DNA of 64,000 nucleotides from Indolivaga alginatilytica (GTDB taxonomy: Bacteria > Bacteroidota > Bacteroidia > Bacteroidales > Dysgonomonadaceae): the NCBI RefSeq assembly GCF_003201355.1, contig NZ_QICL01000024.1, positions 1-64,000 on the forward strand. The letters are read 5' to 3'. Made by a program: the position numbers and the translations under genes. Below are positions 9,378 through 18,006 of the stretch, piece by piece. Within the stretch, counting starts at the first letter, position 1, and every line of letters begins with the position of its first letter. A model generated the notes under the pieces. That model saw only the letters and a list, made by a program, of their open reading frames with translations. It was not told the DNA's origin and ran no database searches.

Positions 9378-10325
9378 TATTTTGCTTACTGCATTCAACT
9401 TTTCAAGAGCTTCTTTTCTTAAATTAATATCCACGCATTTAAGGATATCTAATTGGCTTGCTTTAGATACACTTGCAATAGGTGCAGTTACAGACGGACG
9501 TGCCAATAGCCAAGCCAAAGCAATTTGAGCAAGGGTTGCATTGTATTCTTTGGCAACTTCGTGCAAAGCTATCAGAATATTTTGTCCTCTGTCATTAATA
9601 TATTTCGAAAGGGCATCTTTTCGTTTGCTTTGGGCGATATCTTCAATCGAATTATATTTCCCTGTCAAAAATCCGCTTGCCAACGAAAAGTAACTAACTA
9701 CACCTAAATGATATTCTTTTGCTAAATCTTCATACTTGGTTTCGTATTGATTTCGGTCATACAAATTATACTCAGGTTGCAGACATACATATTCAGGGAA
9801 ATTATTTTTTCGACTCACTTCTATCGATTCACGAATACGGGCAGGAGTCATATTAGAGGTTGCAATATAACGCACTTTACCCTCTTTTACCAATTGAGCA
9901 TAAGCTTCCAAAGTTTCTTCTAGAGGCGTTGATAGATCATCATAATGTGTAAAATACAAATCAATATGATCCGTTTGAAGTCTTTTCAAAGATTCCTCAA
10001 CTTCACTCAATATGTATGCTTTCTTTAATCCTCTGTGAGTTTCTGAGATTTGAGCTCCCACTTTGGTTGCAATTGTTAACTGCTTTCTTTTGCCGGATTT
10101 TTTCAACCATTTACCAATAATCGTTTCCGACTCTCCTCCTTTATTTCCGGGAAACCATACTGAATATATATCTGCTGTATCAATAAAATCAAAACCGGCA
10201 TCGGCATACTTATCTAATATGTCGAATGATTCTTTCTCATCGGCTGTCCATCCGAATACATTACCTCCTAAAGCAAAAGGTACAACTTCCAAATCCGATT
10301 TTCCTATTTTCCTCTTTAATCCCAT
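9375..10325 (-). CDS. Aldo/keto reductase
   Basis: 316-aa NAD(P)H-dependent aldo/keto reductase. The catalytic tetrad is visible: Asp and Tyr in GFDFIDTADIYSVW (about 45-58), Lys in TIATKVG (~85), His in DLYFTHYDD (~126). The LARPSVTAPIASVSKASQL segment near the C-terminus is the cofactor phosphate-binding site. The group resembles YajO/YghZ-like general aldehyde reductases. It follows the TPP enzyme gene by about 47 nt on the same strand and may be co-transcribed. Its TAA stop is the first three bases of a two-hairpin repeat. Confidence 0.92.
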   Translation of the reverse strand: MGLKRKIGKSDLEVVPFALGGNVFGWTADEKESFDILDKYADAGFDFIDTADIYSVWFPGNKGGESETIIGKWLKKSGKRKQLTIATKVGAQISETHRGLKKAYILSEVEESLKRLQTDHIDLYFTHYDDLSTPLEETLEAYAQLVKEGKVRYIATSNMTPARIRESIEVSRKNNFPEYVCLQPEYNLYDRNQYETKYEDLAKEYHLGVVSYFSLASGFLTGKYNSIEDIAQSKRKDALSKYINDRGQNILIALHEVAKEYNATLAQIALAWLLARPSVTAPIASVSKASQLDILKCVDINLRKEALEKLNAVSKI

Positions 10326-10372
10326 ATATCTATATATTTAAAGCATTATATAATATTAAAAATCAACTAATC

Positions 10373-12109
10373 TTAAAGAATATCACGCCAATGTTTCAAA
10401 TTACTCTTGGCGGTATCCCACACCTCATCTACTCGTCCTGACAATATCAACTTTGTCATAGACTTTGCAAAACCTGTCATTTGAGACAATTCCAATTTAG
10501 GAGGCATTGCCAAGGCATTAGGATCTGTTTGTACAGAAATCAAAACAGGACCTGTAAAAGTAAATGCTTCTTTTAAAGTTTCTTCTACTTTAGAAGGTTC
10601 GTTTACTCTGAATGATTGCATTCCCATAGCTGTAGCTATTGCTGCAAAATCGGGATTAAACATATCTGTTTCATAATCAGGTAAGCCTGCAACCTCCATT
10701 TCGAGTTTTACCATTCCTAACGATCTGTTATCAAAAACTACCAATTTGATTGGAAGTTTATATTGAACGATTGTAGCCAAATCGCCCATCATCATAGAAA
10801 GACCACCATCACCACAAAAAGCTATAATCTGCTGATCGGGACGGGCAAAAGCGGCACCTATAGCCATCGGCATAGCATTAGCCATAGAACCATGACTGAA
10901 CGAGCCTAACATTTCACGCTCGCCTGTGGCTTGCAAATAACGGGCTCCCCATACACAACACATTCCTGTGTCTACTGTAAAAATAGCATCTCTGTCTGCA
11001 ATTGTATCTATCACGGTCGCCAGATACTCAGGGGCAATTGTATCTTCACTGCCCGACCTGTTGGCTGCCAGTCCCAAATGTTCTTTTACTTTAGCATATA
11101 CTTTAAGCTGAGTTTTCAAAAAATCGTCATTCGATTTTTCGTTAATCAAAGGAAGTAAAGCTTCTAAAGTATCCTTTACATTACCGCCCAAAGCCATATC
11201 TACTTTGGCACGACGTCCAATACGTTCGGGACGTATATCTACTTGAACTATCTTACATTTTTCGGGCATGAAGGTTTGGTAAGGAAAATCAGTACCCAAC
11301 AAAATCAACAGATCGGCATCGTGCATAGCAGCGTATGCTGAAGGCAAGCCTAACAAACCGGTCATACCGACTTCGTAGGGGTTATCGTATTGCACCGCCA
11401 TTTTACCTCTAAAACTATATCCCACCGGAGATTTAGTTAGCGAAGCCAATTGCACTATTTCATCATGAGCACCCTTTGCTCCTATTCCACAATATATAGT
11501 TACTTTTTCTGTCGAATTTATCAATTCAGCCAAAGCTTTCAATTCCGAATTATGAGGACGATATATACCTTTCGATGGTAAAAGATTGGTTGTTGTAGGA
11601 CTTTCGGCAGCATTGCCTGCAGCAATATCTCCGGGTAACCCCAAAACAGCCACTTCTTTTTTATGAACAGTATGCTGTAATGCAGCCTGTAACATACGGG
11701 AAAACTGAACGGGTGTTGTAGCGATTTGATTGTATCCGCTACAATCGTCAAATAATTTTATAGTATTTGTTTCCTGAAAATAAGACATCCCAAACTCCGA
11801 AGTTGCACATGTAGAAGCTATTGCCAATACCGAAGCATTACTTCTGTGAGCATCGTACAATCCGTTTATCAAATGTACGTGCCCCGGACCGCTACTTCCG
11901 GCACAACATCCAATACCATTTAATTCTGCTTCTGCCAGAGCTGCATAAGCACCTGCTTCTTCATGACGAACGTGCACCCACTTCACTGTATTATGGGTTC
12001 GCACTGCATCATTTACTTCATTCAGACTATCTCCTGTTACTGCATAAATATGCTTGATGCCTGCTTCGTAAATCGTTTCGATTAACTGGTCTGCTACTTT
12101 CTTTGCCAT
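10373..12109 (-). CDS. poxB: Thiamine-diphosphate-dependent pyruvate oxidase/dehydrogenase
   Basis: 578-aa TPP enzyme of the pyruvate oxidase/pyruvate:quinone oxidoreductase type. N-terminal PYR domain with the catalytic Glu in HVRHEEAGAYAALAEAEL, a central FAD/Rossmann-like domain (YCGIGAKGAHDEI), and a C-terminal PP domain with the TPP motif GDGGLSMMMGDLATIVQYKLPIKLVVFDNRS. Start chosen at MAKKVADQ, which has AGGA upstream; a longer frame reaches 12154 but adds residues with no family match. Whether it is a PoxB (acetate-forming, quinone-linked) or an acetyl-phosphate-forming oxidase cannot be settled here; the C-terminus does not show an obvious amphipathic lipid-activation helix. Confidence 0.85.
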   Translation of the reverse strand: MAKKVADQLIETIYEAGIKHIYAVTGDSLNEVNDAVRTHNTVKWVHVRHEEAGAYAALAEAELNGIGCCAGSSGPGHVHLINGLYDAHRSNASVLAIASTCATSEFGMSYFQETNTIKLFDDCSGYNQIATTPVQFSRMLQAALQHTVHKKEVAVLGLPGDIAAGNAAESPTTTNLLPSKGIYRPHNSELKALAELINSTEKVTIYCGIGAKGAHDEIVQLASLTKSPVGYSFRGKMAVQYDNPYEVGMTGLLGLPSAYAAMHDADLLILLGTDFPYQTFMPEKCKIVQVDIRPERIGRRAKVDMALGGNVKDTLEALLPLINEKSNDDFLKTQLKVYAKVKEHLGLAANRSGSEDTIAPEYLATVIDTIADRDAIFTVDTGMCCVWGARYLQATGEREMLGSFSHGSMANAMPMAIGAAFARPDQQIIAFCGDGGLSMMMGDLATIVQYKLPIKLVVFDNRSLGMVKLEMEVAGLPDYETDMFNPDFAAIATAMGMQSFRVNEPSKVEETLKEAFTFTGPVLISVQTDPNALAMPPKLELSQMTGFAKSMTKLILSGRVDEVWDTAKSNLKHWRDIL

Positions 12110-12295
12110 AGTTCCTATTAAAAATTTGTATCCACTATAATCTATTATAAACACTCAAAAGTAGGTTTCGGATAAATAACAAACGACGATTTTAACTTTA
12201 TTAACAAATTAAAAGAAAGCTTTCTTTATTAATGAATATTACAAAATAGTTCGGTATTCTTTTAATTCAGAAATTTAAAATTTCAAAGGAATTAT

Positions 12296-12303
12296 TATCT
12301 TTG
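12296..12303 (+). promoter_or_regulatory. Putative promoter (-7 box) of the Ter operon
   Basis: TATCTTTG is an exact TAnnTTTG match 69 nt before the first TerD gene; the transcript would have a leader of about 60 nt. The -33 region is AT-rich without a clean TTTG. Confidence 0.5.
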
Positions 12304-12372
12304 TGAGTATTAGCTCCTTGTCTAAGAGTAAGTTTTTGACTATAAATTTAACGAAATAAATACATTAGCGAC

Positions 12373-12927
12373 ATGGCAATTAATTTAACAAAAGGACAAC
12401 GAATCGAGATTGGTTTATCTAAAGTAGGTGTTGGACTGGGATGGGATCCTAACGAAAGTACCGGTTTTGATTTCGATTTGGACGCATCTGCCTTTATGGT
12501 AGGTGATAATAAAAAGCTTCCATCTGACGATTTCTTCGTATTCTATAATAATCCAAAATCACCTGACGGTGCAGTCGAATCTTCTGGTGATGATTTAACA
12601 GGTGGCAATAGCGACGGTGACGATGAAACTATCACTGTAGATCTGACTAAGGTTGATCCTAAAGTACAAGAAATAGTTTTCACAGTAACTATTCACGATT
12701 ACGAAACACGTAAACAAAATTTTGGACAGGTTCGCAATTCGTTTATCCGCATATATAATGCTCAGACAAATGAGGAAATTGCCAAATATGAATTGGACGA
12801 AGATTTCTCTATAGAGACAGCTGTAGAATTTGGTCGTTTATATAAACGCAACGGCGAATGGAAATTCGAAGCAATGGGTATCGGATACAAAGGCGGTCTT
12901 GAATATTTCGTAAATAAATTTGCTTAA
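12373..12927 (+). CDS. terD: TerD-domain stress protein 1
   Basis: 184-aa single TerD domain, a calcium-binding beta-sandwich found in tellurite-resistance and general stress systems. It starts MAINLTKGQRIEIG, followed by the acidic metal-binding stretch GFDFDLDASAFMV, then DDFFVFYNN and GDDETITVDLTKV, and ends with FGRLYKRNGEWKFEAMGIGYKGG, all hallmark TerD/TerE motifs. It opens an apparent 13-kb plus-strand operon and is a close paralogue of the next gene. Known relatives act with TerB/TerC at the inner membrane, but no TerC is present in this window. Gene symbol is by family only; it could equally be called TerE or TerZ. Confidence 0.93.
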   Translation: MAINLTKGQRIEIGLSKVGVGLGWDPNESTGFDFDLDASAFMVGDNKKLPSDDFFVFYNNPKSPDGAVESSGDDLTGGNSDGDDETITVDLTKVDPKVQEIVFTVTIHDYETRKQNFGQVRNSFIRIYNAQTNEEIAKYELDEDFSIETAVEFGRLYKRNGEWKFEAMGIGYKGGLEYFVNKFA

Positions 12928-12956
12928 CAAGCTAAAAACTGATAACTGATAATAAT

Positions 12957-13511
12957 ATGGCTATAAATTTAGAAAAAGGACAACGCACTGAGGTAAAATT
13001 ACCCAGATTCGTTGTAGGTCTTGGATGGGACACAAATTCTTCGAGCACAGGTGTAGATTTTGATTTGGATTGCTCGGTTTTTGTTCTTGGAGACAATAAA
13101 AAAATACTTACTGATGATTTTTTTATTTTCTATAATAACCTGAAAACGCCTGATGGTTCGGTAGAACACACCGGGGATAACTTGACTGGTGCAGGGGATG
13201 GCGATGATGAATCAATAAAAATAGACCTCTCTAAAATAGATTCAAAAGCGACCGAGATCTGTTTCGTTGTAACGATTCATGATGCTGAGAACCGCAAGCA
13301 AAACTTTGGTCAGGTACGAAACTCTTTTGTGAGAATCTACAATCCGGAAAATAACGAAGAGCTTTTGAAGTACGAATTGGAAGAAGACTTCTCCATAGAA
13401 ACAGCTGTAGAATTTGGTCGTCTTTATAAACGCAACGGAGAATGGAAATTCGAAGCTGTGGGTGTTGGTCAAAAAGGAGGACTAAACGATTATCTGCAAA
13501 AATACAATTAA
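12957..13511 (+). CDS. TerD-domain stress protein 2
   Basis: 184-aa paralogue of the preceding protein with the same order of motifs (GVDFDLDCSVFVLGDNKKI, DDFFIFYNN, DDESIKIDLSKI, FGRLYKRNGEWKFEAVGVG). The C-terminal half is almost identical to its neighbour, including stretches conserved at the nucleotide level, which suggests fairly recent tandem duplication or gene conversion. The gene starts 29 nt after the upstream stop. Confidence 0.93.
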   Translation: MAINLEKGQRTEVKLPRFVVGLGWDTNSSSTGVDFDLDCSVFVLGDNKKILTDDFFIFYNNLKTPDGSVEHTGDNLTGAGDGDDESIKIDLSKIDSKATEICFVVTIHDAENRKQNFGQVRNSFVRIYNPENNEELLKYELEEDFSIETAVEFGRLYKRNGEWKFEAVGVGQKGGLNDYLQKYN

Positions 13512-13579
13512 CAATCTTACACATAATAAGATATAAGGAATATCATTAAATAATTAATCCACATTAATAAAATACTACT

Positions 13580-14266
13580 ATGGCAATTAATTTACAGAAA
13601 GGTCAGCGTATAAACCTGGAGAAAAGTTCAGGCGCAAAACTTGTTCAGTTTTGTGTGGGCGTAAACTGGGGTGCTATTGAATATCAAGCCGAAGAAGGCG
13701 GTTTTCTTGGTTTTGGAAAAAAAACAGTAACTAAAACTAAAGATGTAGACTTAGATTTAAGTTGTGCTATGTATGATGAAAATGGTAACTTAGTAGACCA
13801 CCTATATTCTCCATTATACAGACCCGAACTTCTTGCACAATTTGGTTTAAATGCAGGTAAATTAGTTTCAATCACAGGAGCTATGCGTCACACCGGAGAT
13901 GATCTGGAAGGCGATAAAGGCGGAGATGATGGTCTTGATAACGAAATTATCACTGTCGATCTTTCCAAATTAGGAACTAACATCCACCGTATCTTCTTCT
14001 TTTTAAACAGCGTAGGCGAAGAAGATTTCTCACAAGTTCCTTATGCTAAAATAAGAATGTACGAAGGTACTCCTGCTAAAGTAGACAGCGTATATGCTGA
14101 ATATAATGTGGTTTCTGAACCTCAATACAGAGGAAAGAAGGCTCTTATCATGGGAGAACTTTACAAGAAAGGTGATGATTGGAAATTTAATGCAATTGGT
14201 GATGCTTTCGAAGATGTATTCCTTGGACAAACTATCCAACGCATCTCTCAAAACTATGCTAAATAA
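13580..14266 (+). CDS. TerD-domain stress protein 3 (divergent)
   Basis: 228-aa TerD-family protein, more distant from the other two. It starts MAINLQKGQRINLEKSSGAKL, carries an insertion around residues 36-52 (EGGFLGFGKKTVTKTK) and then the acidic DVDLDLSCAMYDENGNLVD site and GDDLEGDKGGDDGLDNEIITVDLSKL. The C-terminal GELYKKGDDWKFNAIGDAFEDVFLGQTIQ matches the end of TerZ/TerD proteins. Having two near-identical and one divergent TerD copy is common in Ter operons. A long hairpin follows about 20 nt after the stop. Confidence 0.92.
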   Translation: MAINLQKGQRINLEKSSGAKLVQFCVGVNWGAIEYQAEEGGFLGFGKKTVTKTKDVDLDLSCAMYDENGNLVDHLYSPLYRPELLAQFGLNAGKLVSITGAMRHTGDDLEGDKGGDDGLDNEIITVDLSKLGTNIHRIFFFLNSVGEEDFSQVPYAKIRMYEGTPAKVDSVYAEYNVVSEPQYRGKKALIMGELYKKGDDWKFNAIGDAFEDVFLGQTIQRISQNYAK

Positions 14267-14288
14267 TTTTTAAGTATAATATATTTTT

Positions 14289-14345
14289 ATCCTTTTTGCT
14301 TTTGTGTATCTTTATCAAGATTACATTTTAGCAAAAAGGATTTTT
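14289..14345 (+). terminator. Hairpin with T run after the TerD genes
   Basis: Perfect 12-bp inverted repeat ATCCTTTTTGCT / AGCAAAAAGGAT with a 29-nt loop, followed by TTTTT. It could partly terminate transcription so that the TerD genes are expressed more than the downstream part of the operon. The large loop weakens the call. Confidence 0.55.
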
Positions 14346-14385
14346 AAGGTTTAAGGCCTTTTTATTAATTTGCCTAATCACAAAA
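14345..14385 (+). repeat. Two-hairpin interspersed repeat, copy 2 (degenerate)
   Basis: TAAGGTTTAAGGCCTTTTTATT matches the element head with G-T pairs in the stem; the tail TTTGCCTAATCACAA is diverged. It lies head-on to copy 3 in the same intergenic region. Confidence 0.45.
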
Positions 14386-14420
14386 TTTGATTGACATACA
14401 TTTAGAATTATACAAGCGTA

Positions 14421-14460
14421 TAATTTCTTTTTCAAATAATAAAATAGGTCTGTGACCTTA
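14421..14460 (-). repeat. Two-hairpin interspersed repeat, copy 3
   Basis: Minus-strand orientation; head TAAGGTCACAGACCTA followed by TTTTATTATTTGAAAAAG. It ends 34 nt before the TelA start codon and so would be in its 5' leader. Confidence 0.55.
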
Positions 14461-14494
14461 AAACATTACTGATATTTTAAATAATAAACATAAT

Positions 14495-15595
14495 ATGGAT
14501 ACTACTAATAATAACATTCCGACACCCTCTCTTCAGAGAATAGACAATCAAGGAAATATTAATCTGGAGAAACTAGATCAAAACGAAATCGCCAGATTGT
14601 CCGAGCTTAATAAAAGCTTAGTAGTAACCGATGTAAACTCTGTTCTAAATTATGGAGCCGATTTACAATCGACTATGGAAAAATACAGTAATGATTTTCT
14701 GAGCTCGGTCAGAACATTCAACTCAGGCGAAGTTGGTACACATATCAGCGATCTTCTTACCGAACTTAATTATATAGATGTAGATGAACTTAATCAAAGT
14801 GGATTCAAAGCCTTTTTGAGCAAGATTCCTCTATTGAAAAATATGGTTGTCAACGTAAAAAGAATATTCCAGAAATACGACACCGTTATTTCGAATGTTG
14901 ACAAAATATCAAATAAGATTAAAGCAGGTCGTATCAATTCGTTGAAAGACAATACGGCTTTACAAACAATGTTCGACAACAACGTTGAATATATTAAGCA
15001 AATAGAACAGCTTATTATTGCAGGTCAACTTAAATTTCAGGAGCTACAAGTAAAACTGGCTGAAATGGAAGGTAACCCTGCAAACTATAAAGATTACGAG
15101 ATTTCGGATCTTAGAGAATATATCATGCGTCTCGACAAACGTCTTGCCGATATGAAGATTATCCGCTACGTAATGATGCAATCGCTAGCACAAATACGTG
15201 TAGTGCAAAATAACAATACAGCTATTGCAGATAAAGCTCAATCGATTATTTCGACAACAATACCTGTTTGGAAAAATCAGTTGACTATTGCAGTCGCTTT
15301 ATACAGACAAAAGGCAAATGTGGAAATGCAACGCAAGGTTGCCGAAACCACTAACACTATTCTAGAAAAGAATGCTGAACTGCTTCGTCAAAATAGTATT
15401 GAAGTAGCTCGCGAAAACGAAAACACAGTAGTATCTATTGATACATTGAAGAAAACAACTCAATCGCTTATCAGCACATTAGACGAAGTGAAGAAAATAC
15501 ACGAAGAAGGTATGCGCAACCGTCAAGTGCTTGACAAAGAATTGCAGACATTAGAAACTGAACTTCGAAAAAACGTTCAGGGAATCCGCCAATAA
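14495..15595 (+). CDS. telA: Toxic anion resistance protein, TelA family
   Basis: 366-aa cytoplasmic, mostly alpha-helical protein of the TelA family linked to tellurite and other toxic-anion resistance. Landmarks are SVLNYGADLQSTMEKYSNDFLS near the N-terminus, the central KIPLLKNMVVNVKRIFQKYDTV, and the C-terminal SIISTTIPVWKNQLTIAVALYRQKANVEMQRKVAETTN typical of the family; the last ~60 residues are coiled coil. TelA genes are regular members of Ter operons. The molecular activity of the family is not established. Its TAA stop is also the first three bases of a degenerate two-hairpin repeat. Confidence 0.9.
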   Translation: MDTTNNNIPTPSLQRIDNQGNINLEKLDQNEIARLSELNKSLVVTDVNSVLNYGADLQSTMEKYSNDFLSSVRTFNSGEVGTHISDLLTELNYIDVDELNQSGFKAFLSKIPLLKNMVVNVKRIFQKYDTVISNVDKISNKIKAGRINSLKDNTALQTMFDNNVEYIKQIEQLIIAGQLKFQELQVKLAEMEGNPANYKDYEISDLREYIMRLDKRLADMKIIRYVMMQSLAQIRVVQNNNTAIADKAQSIISTTIPVWKNQLTIAVALYRQKANVEMQRKVAETTNTILEKNAELLRQNSIEVARENENTVVSIDTLKKTTQSLISTLDEVKKIHEEGMRNRQVLDKELQTLETELRKNVQGIRQ

Positions 15596-15634
15596 GGTTG
15601 TACACCTTACTTATTTCTTTGAAAGTACCCATTT
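15593..15634 (+). repeat. Two-hairpin interspersed repeat, copy 4 (degenerate)
   Basis: TAAGGTTGTACACCTTACTTATT with a 5-bp stem AAGGT/ACCTT and tail TTCTTTGAAAGTAC. It supplies the telA stop codon and fills the gap to the next gene. Confidence 0.5.
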
Positions 15635-15637
15635 TAA

Positions 15638-16600
15638 ATGACCGATTACAGAACCGAGATATTAGATGCTTCGGATAAAATAATTCAGAGATTATACGAC
15701 CTCATTACTTTTTTTGAGGATCCAGTAATCATGAAAATTTATCTGCAAAGTCAGGTCATTCATAAACTCTTTGAAGAGAATCCCGACATTGACATCAATA
15801 AGCTCGAATTATATCATATACAGTTTACAACCACGCTTATAGATCTTCTGGAGAAAATAAGAAAGAAGAATGAGCGTATGGTAAATATGATGGAAAATGA
15901 GATAGAGCTTAATTCTGATATGATTGCTAAATTAAAACAAGCAATTACTCAGGAAGGAGGGTTTGAAGCTGAAAAACTACAACAAGCTCAGCGTATCACC
16001 CGATCTATCTACAATCTGCATAAAGCATTATCAACTCAATCGTCAGAATATCCTTACACTGATAACATTAATGCTTTTAGTCTTAAATATTACAAAGGTT
16101 ATTTCTTTGATGCCGATCCTCAATTGTTGACTTCATTGACAACATATAATCATTCGGATGCTTATAGAAATACATTCGGTGCTATTGACAAAAAACTATT
16201 GACCGTTCTTGTCAAAAAGAGCTATAAAGTGCAATTCTGTTTCGGGATAAGGATCAATAATACATTGATGGAAATTTATAAGATAGGAGATGAGGAAAGT
16301 TATTTTTCGTTTCAACCAACTAAGAATAATTTTCTGCCGTGTGATATAAATATATTTCCATACAAAGAATGGGAAAGTGAATCATCAAAGAAAGAACGGT
16401 CTATAAAGGAACTGATGCAAAAAAACCATCAGCTAGAAAAAGATATAAAATTCAATCTGCGACATATAGATTCTGACATTTCATTACTTCTGGATGAAAA
16501 CCTGAAAAGGATAACCGAACTCGATTTTCTGGCAGACTTGGAGAATATAGATATTCAAGCTAATACGCTAAGAACGATGATCGAAACAAAAATGATATAA
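15638..16600 (+). CDS. Unrecognised Ter-operon protein
   Basis: 320-aa protein with no family I recognise. Residues 1-110 are predicted helical (EILDASDKIIQRLYDLITFFEDP; LLEKIRKKNERMVNMMENEIELNSDMIAKLKQAI), the middle (~145-250) is richer in beta-forming segments (YKVQFCFGIRINNTLMEIYKIGDEESYFSFQP), and residues ~255-320 are again a coiled coil (ERSIKELMQKNHQLEKDIKFNLRHIDSDISLL). No signal peptide or membrane segment is present. Its place between telA and the first VWA gene, 9 nt from the latter, implies a role with the VWA proteins, perhaps as a scaffold; that is inference. Confidence 0.75.
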   Translation: MTDYRTEILDASDKIIQRLYDLITFFEDPVIMKIYLQSQVIHKLFEENPDIDINKLELYHIQFTTTLIDLLEKIRKKNERMVNMMENEIELNSDMIAKLKQAITQEGGFEAEKLQQAQRITRSIYNLHKALSTQSSEYPYTDNINAFSLKYYKGYFFDADPQLLTSLTTYNHSDAYRNTFGAIDKKLLTVLVKKSYKVQFCFGIRINNTLMEIYKIGDEESYFSFQPTKNNFLPCDINIFPYKEWESESSKKERSIKELMQKNHQLEKDIKFNLRHIDSDISLLLDENLKRITELDFLADLENIDIQANTLRTMIETKMI

Positions 16601-16609
16601 CGATATAAT

Positions 16610-17251
16610 ATGAGACGACTTCCTGTATATCTGCTTTTGGACACCTCAGCCTCAATGAAAGGTGAGCCTATCGAAGCCTTAATAAAGGGAATCGATACTA
16701 TGATAAGGGCTCTGCGACAAAATCCGCAGGCAATAGAAAGCGTATACATAAGTATCATCACATTTAGTAATACAGCACAAGTACTAATTCCATTAACCGA
16801 TCTAGGATCATTTCAGATGACCGAACTGAAAGCTACGGGACAAACCGCACTTGGTGCTGCCCTTAGATTGGTTACAGATAGAATAAATTCGGAAATCAAA
16901 AGAAATACGATGGAAGAAAAAGGTGACTGGAAACCCATTGTATTTATTATGACCGATGGTGTTCCAATTGATGACTGGAAGAAGGGTGTTGACTATTTTG
17001 CAACCTGTAAAACAGCATACACAGTTGCTTGTGCGGCAGGAAGTCATGCTGACACTTCGGTCTTGAAGCAGATAACACCGCATGTTATCAGCCTCGAAAA
17101 GGCAGATGAAGATAGCATCTCTCGCTTCTTTTTATGGATGTCATCTTCTATCGGAACAACTTCGGTAAAGGTCGAAAACAGTGGAGATACTCTCGGACTA
17201 TCTAGTCTGGATGAATTACCTCCGCCTCCACCCAATATAAATATTCTTTGA
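16610..17251 (+). CDS. terY: TerY-like VWA domain protein 1
   Basis: 213-aa protein consisting of one von Willebrand A domain. The MIDAS metal site is present: DTSASMKGEP (DxSxS at residues ~10-14), a Thr in TGQTALGAAL (~82), and the MTDGVP Asp (~120). The start MRRLPVYLLLDTS is shared with the other three VWA proteins of the operon. The C-terminus ends in a proline run (LPPPPPN), which may be a short peptide ligand. TerY VWA proteins are thought to act as scaffolds whose phosphorylation is set by the kinase and phosphatase of the same operon. Confidence 0.92.
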   Translation: MRRLPVYLLLDTSASMKGEPIEALIKGIDTMIRALRQNPQAIESVYISIITFSNTAQVLIPLTDLGSFQMTELKATGQTALGAALRLVTDRINSEIKRNTMEEKGDWKPIVFIMTDGVPIDDWKKGVDYFATCKTAYTVACAAGSHADTSVLKQITPHVISLEKADEDSISRFFLWMSSSIGTTSVKVENSGDTLGLSSLDELPPPPPNINIL

Positions 17252-17365
17252 GCTATCAGTTCTTTCTCTTGCTTTGGTAACTATAAAAGCCAGAATTAAC
17301 TATCTCAAAAAACTATTCTATTAAATAGTTAAAATTACTTGAAACAAACATAAAACCTAAATAGC
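17252..17365. other. Intergenic spacer in the Ter operon
   Basis: 114 nt between VWA genes 1 and 2. It holds a small hairpin AACTATT/AATAGTT around 17312-17331 and a stretch TTGCTTTGGTAACTATAA that resembles the tail of the two-hairpin repeat without its head. Probably a decayed repeat copy; no promoter box is evident. Confidence 0.35.
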
Positions 17366-18004
17366 ATGAGAAGATTACCCGTTTACTTAGTTTTAGATAC
17401 ATCAGGATCGATGCATGGAGAGCCTATTGAAGCTCTAAAAAACGGTGTACAGGTTCTTATATCAACCTTACGTCAAGACCCATACGCATTAGAGACTGCA
17501 TACTTGAGCATCATCACTTTTGATTCTTCGGTAAGACAGGTTGTCCCTTTAACCGAGTTATCGATGTTTCAGATGCCAGACCTCAAAGCAAATGGAACAA
17601 CTGCTCTTGGAGAAGCTTTGAGCGTATTGACAAAAACGGTAGATAGTGAGGTTCAAAAAACAACAGTTAAAGACAAAGGAGATTGGAAACCATTGATTTT
17701 TTTAATGACAGATGGTGCTCCTACAGATGATTGGCAAAAAGGATTGAACGAATTCAAAAAACACAAATACGGTATGGTTATCGCCTGTGCAGCAGGACAA
17801 AATGCCAATACCTCTATATTAAAACAGATTACAGAAACAGTAGTACAATTGGATAATGCCGATAGCGGAACCATTAAAGCATTCTTCAAATGGGTATCAG
17901 CATCCATAAGTCTTGGAAGCCAGAAAATTGAATCAGGTGGACAAGAAATTTCGGGTTTGAGCGAGCTTCCGCCACCTCCACCCGAAGTAAATATTGTATT
18001 ATAA
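17366..18004 (+). CDS. TerY-like VWA domain protein 2
   Basis: 212-aa VWA-only protein with a complete MIDAS: DTSGSMHGEP, NGTTALGEAL and MTDGAPTDDW. Like its paralogues it opens with MRRLPVYLVLDTS and closes with a polyproline tail (LPPPPPEVNIVL). CAAGQNANTSILKQIT near residue 143 is the conserved strand-helix of the VWA fold. The next gene starts 2 nt after its stop, so translational coupling to the SUKH-like lipoprotein gene is likely. Confidence 0.92.
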   Translation: MRRLPVYLVLDTSGSMHGEPIEALKNGVQVLISTLRQDPYALETAYLSIITFDSSVRQVVPLTELSMFQMPDLKANGTTALGEALSVLTKTVDSEVQKTTVKDKGDWKPLIFLMTDGAPTDDWQKGLNEFKKHKYGMVIACAAGQNANTSILKQITETVVQLDNADSGTIKAFFKWVSASISLGSQKIESGGQEISGLSELPPPPPEVNIVL

Positions 18005-18006
18005 AG

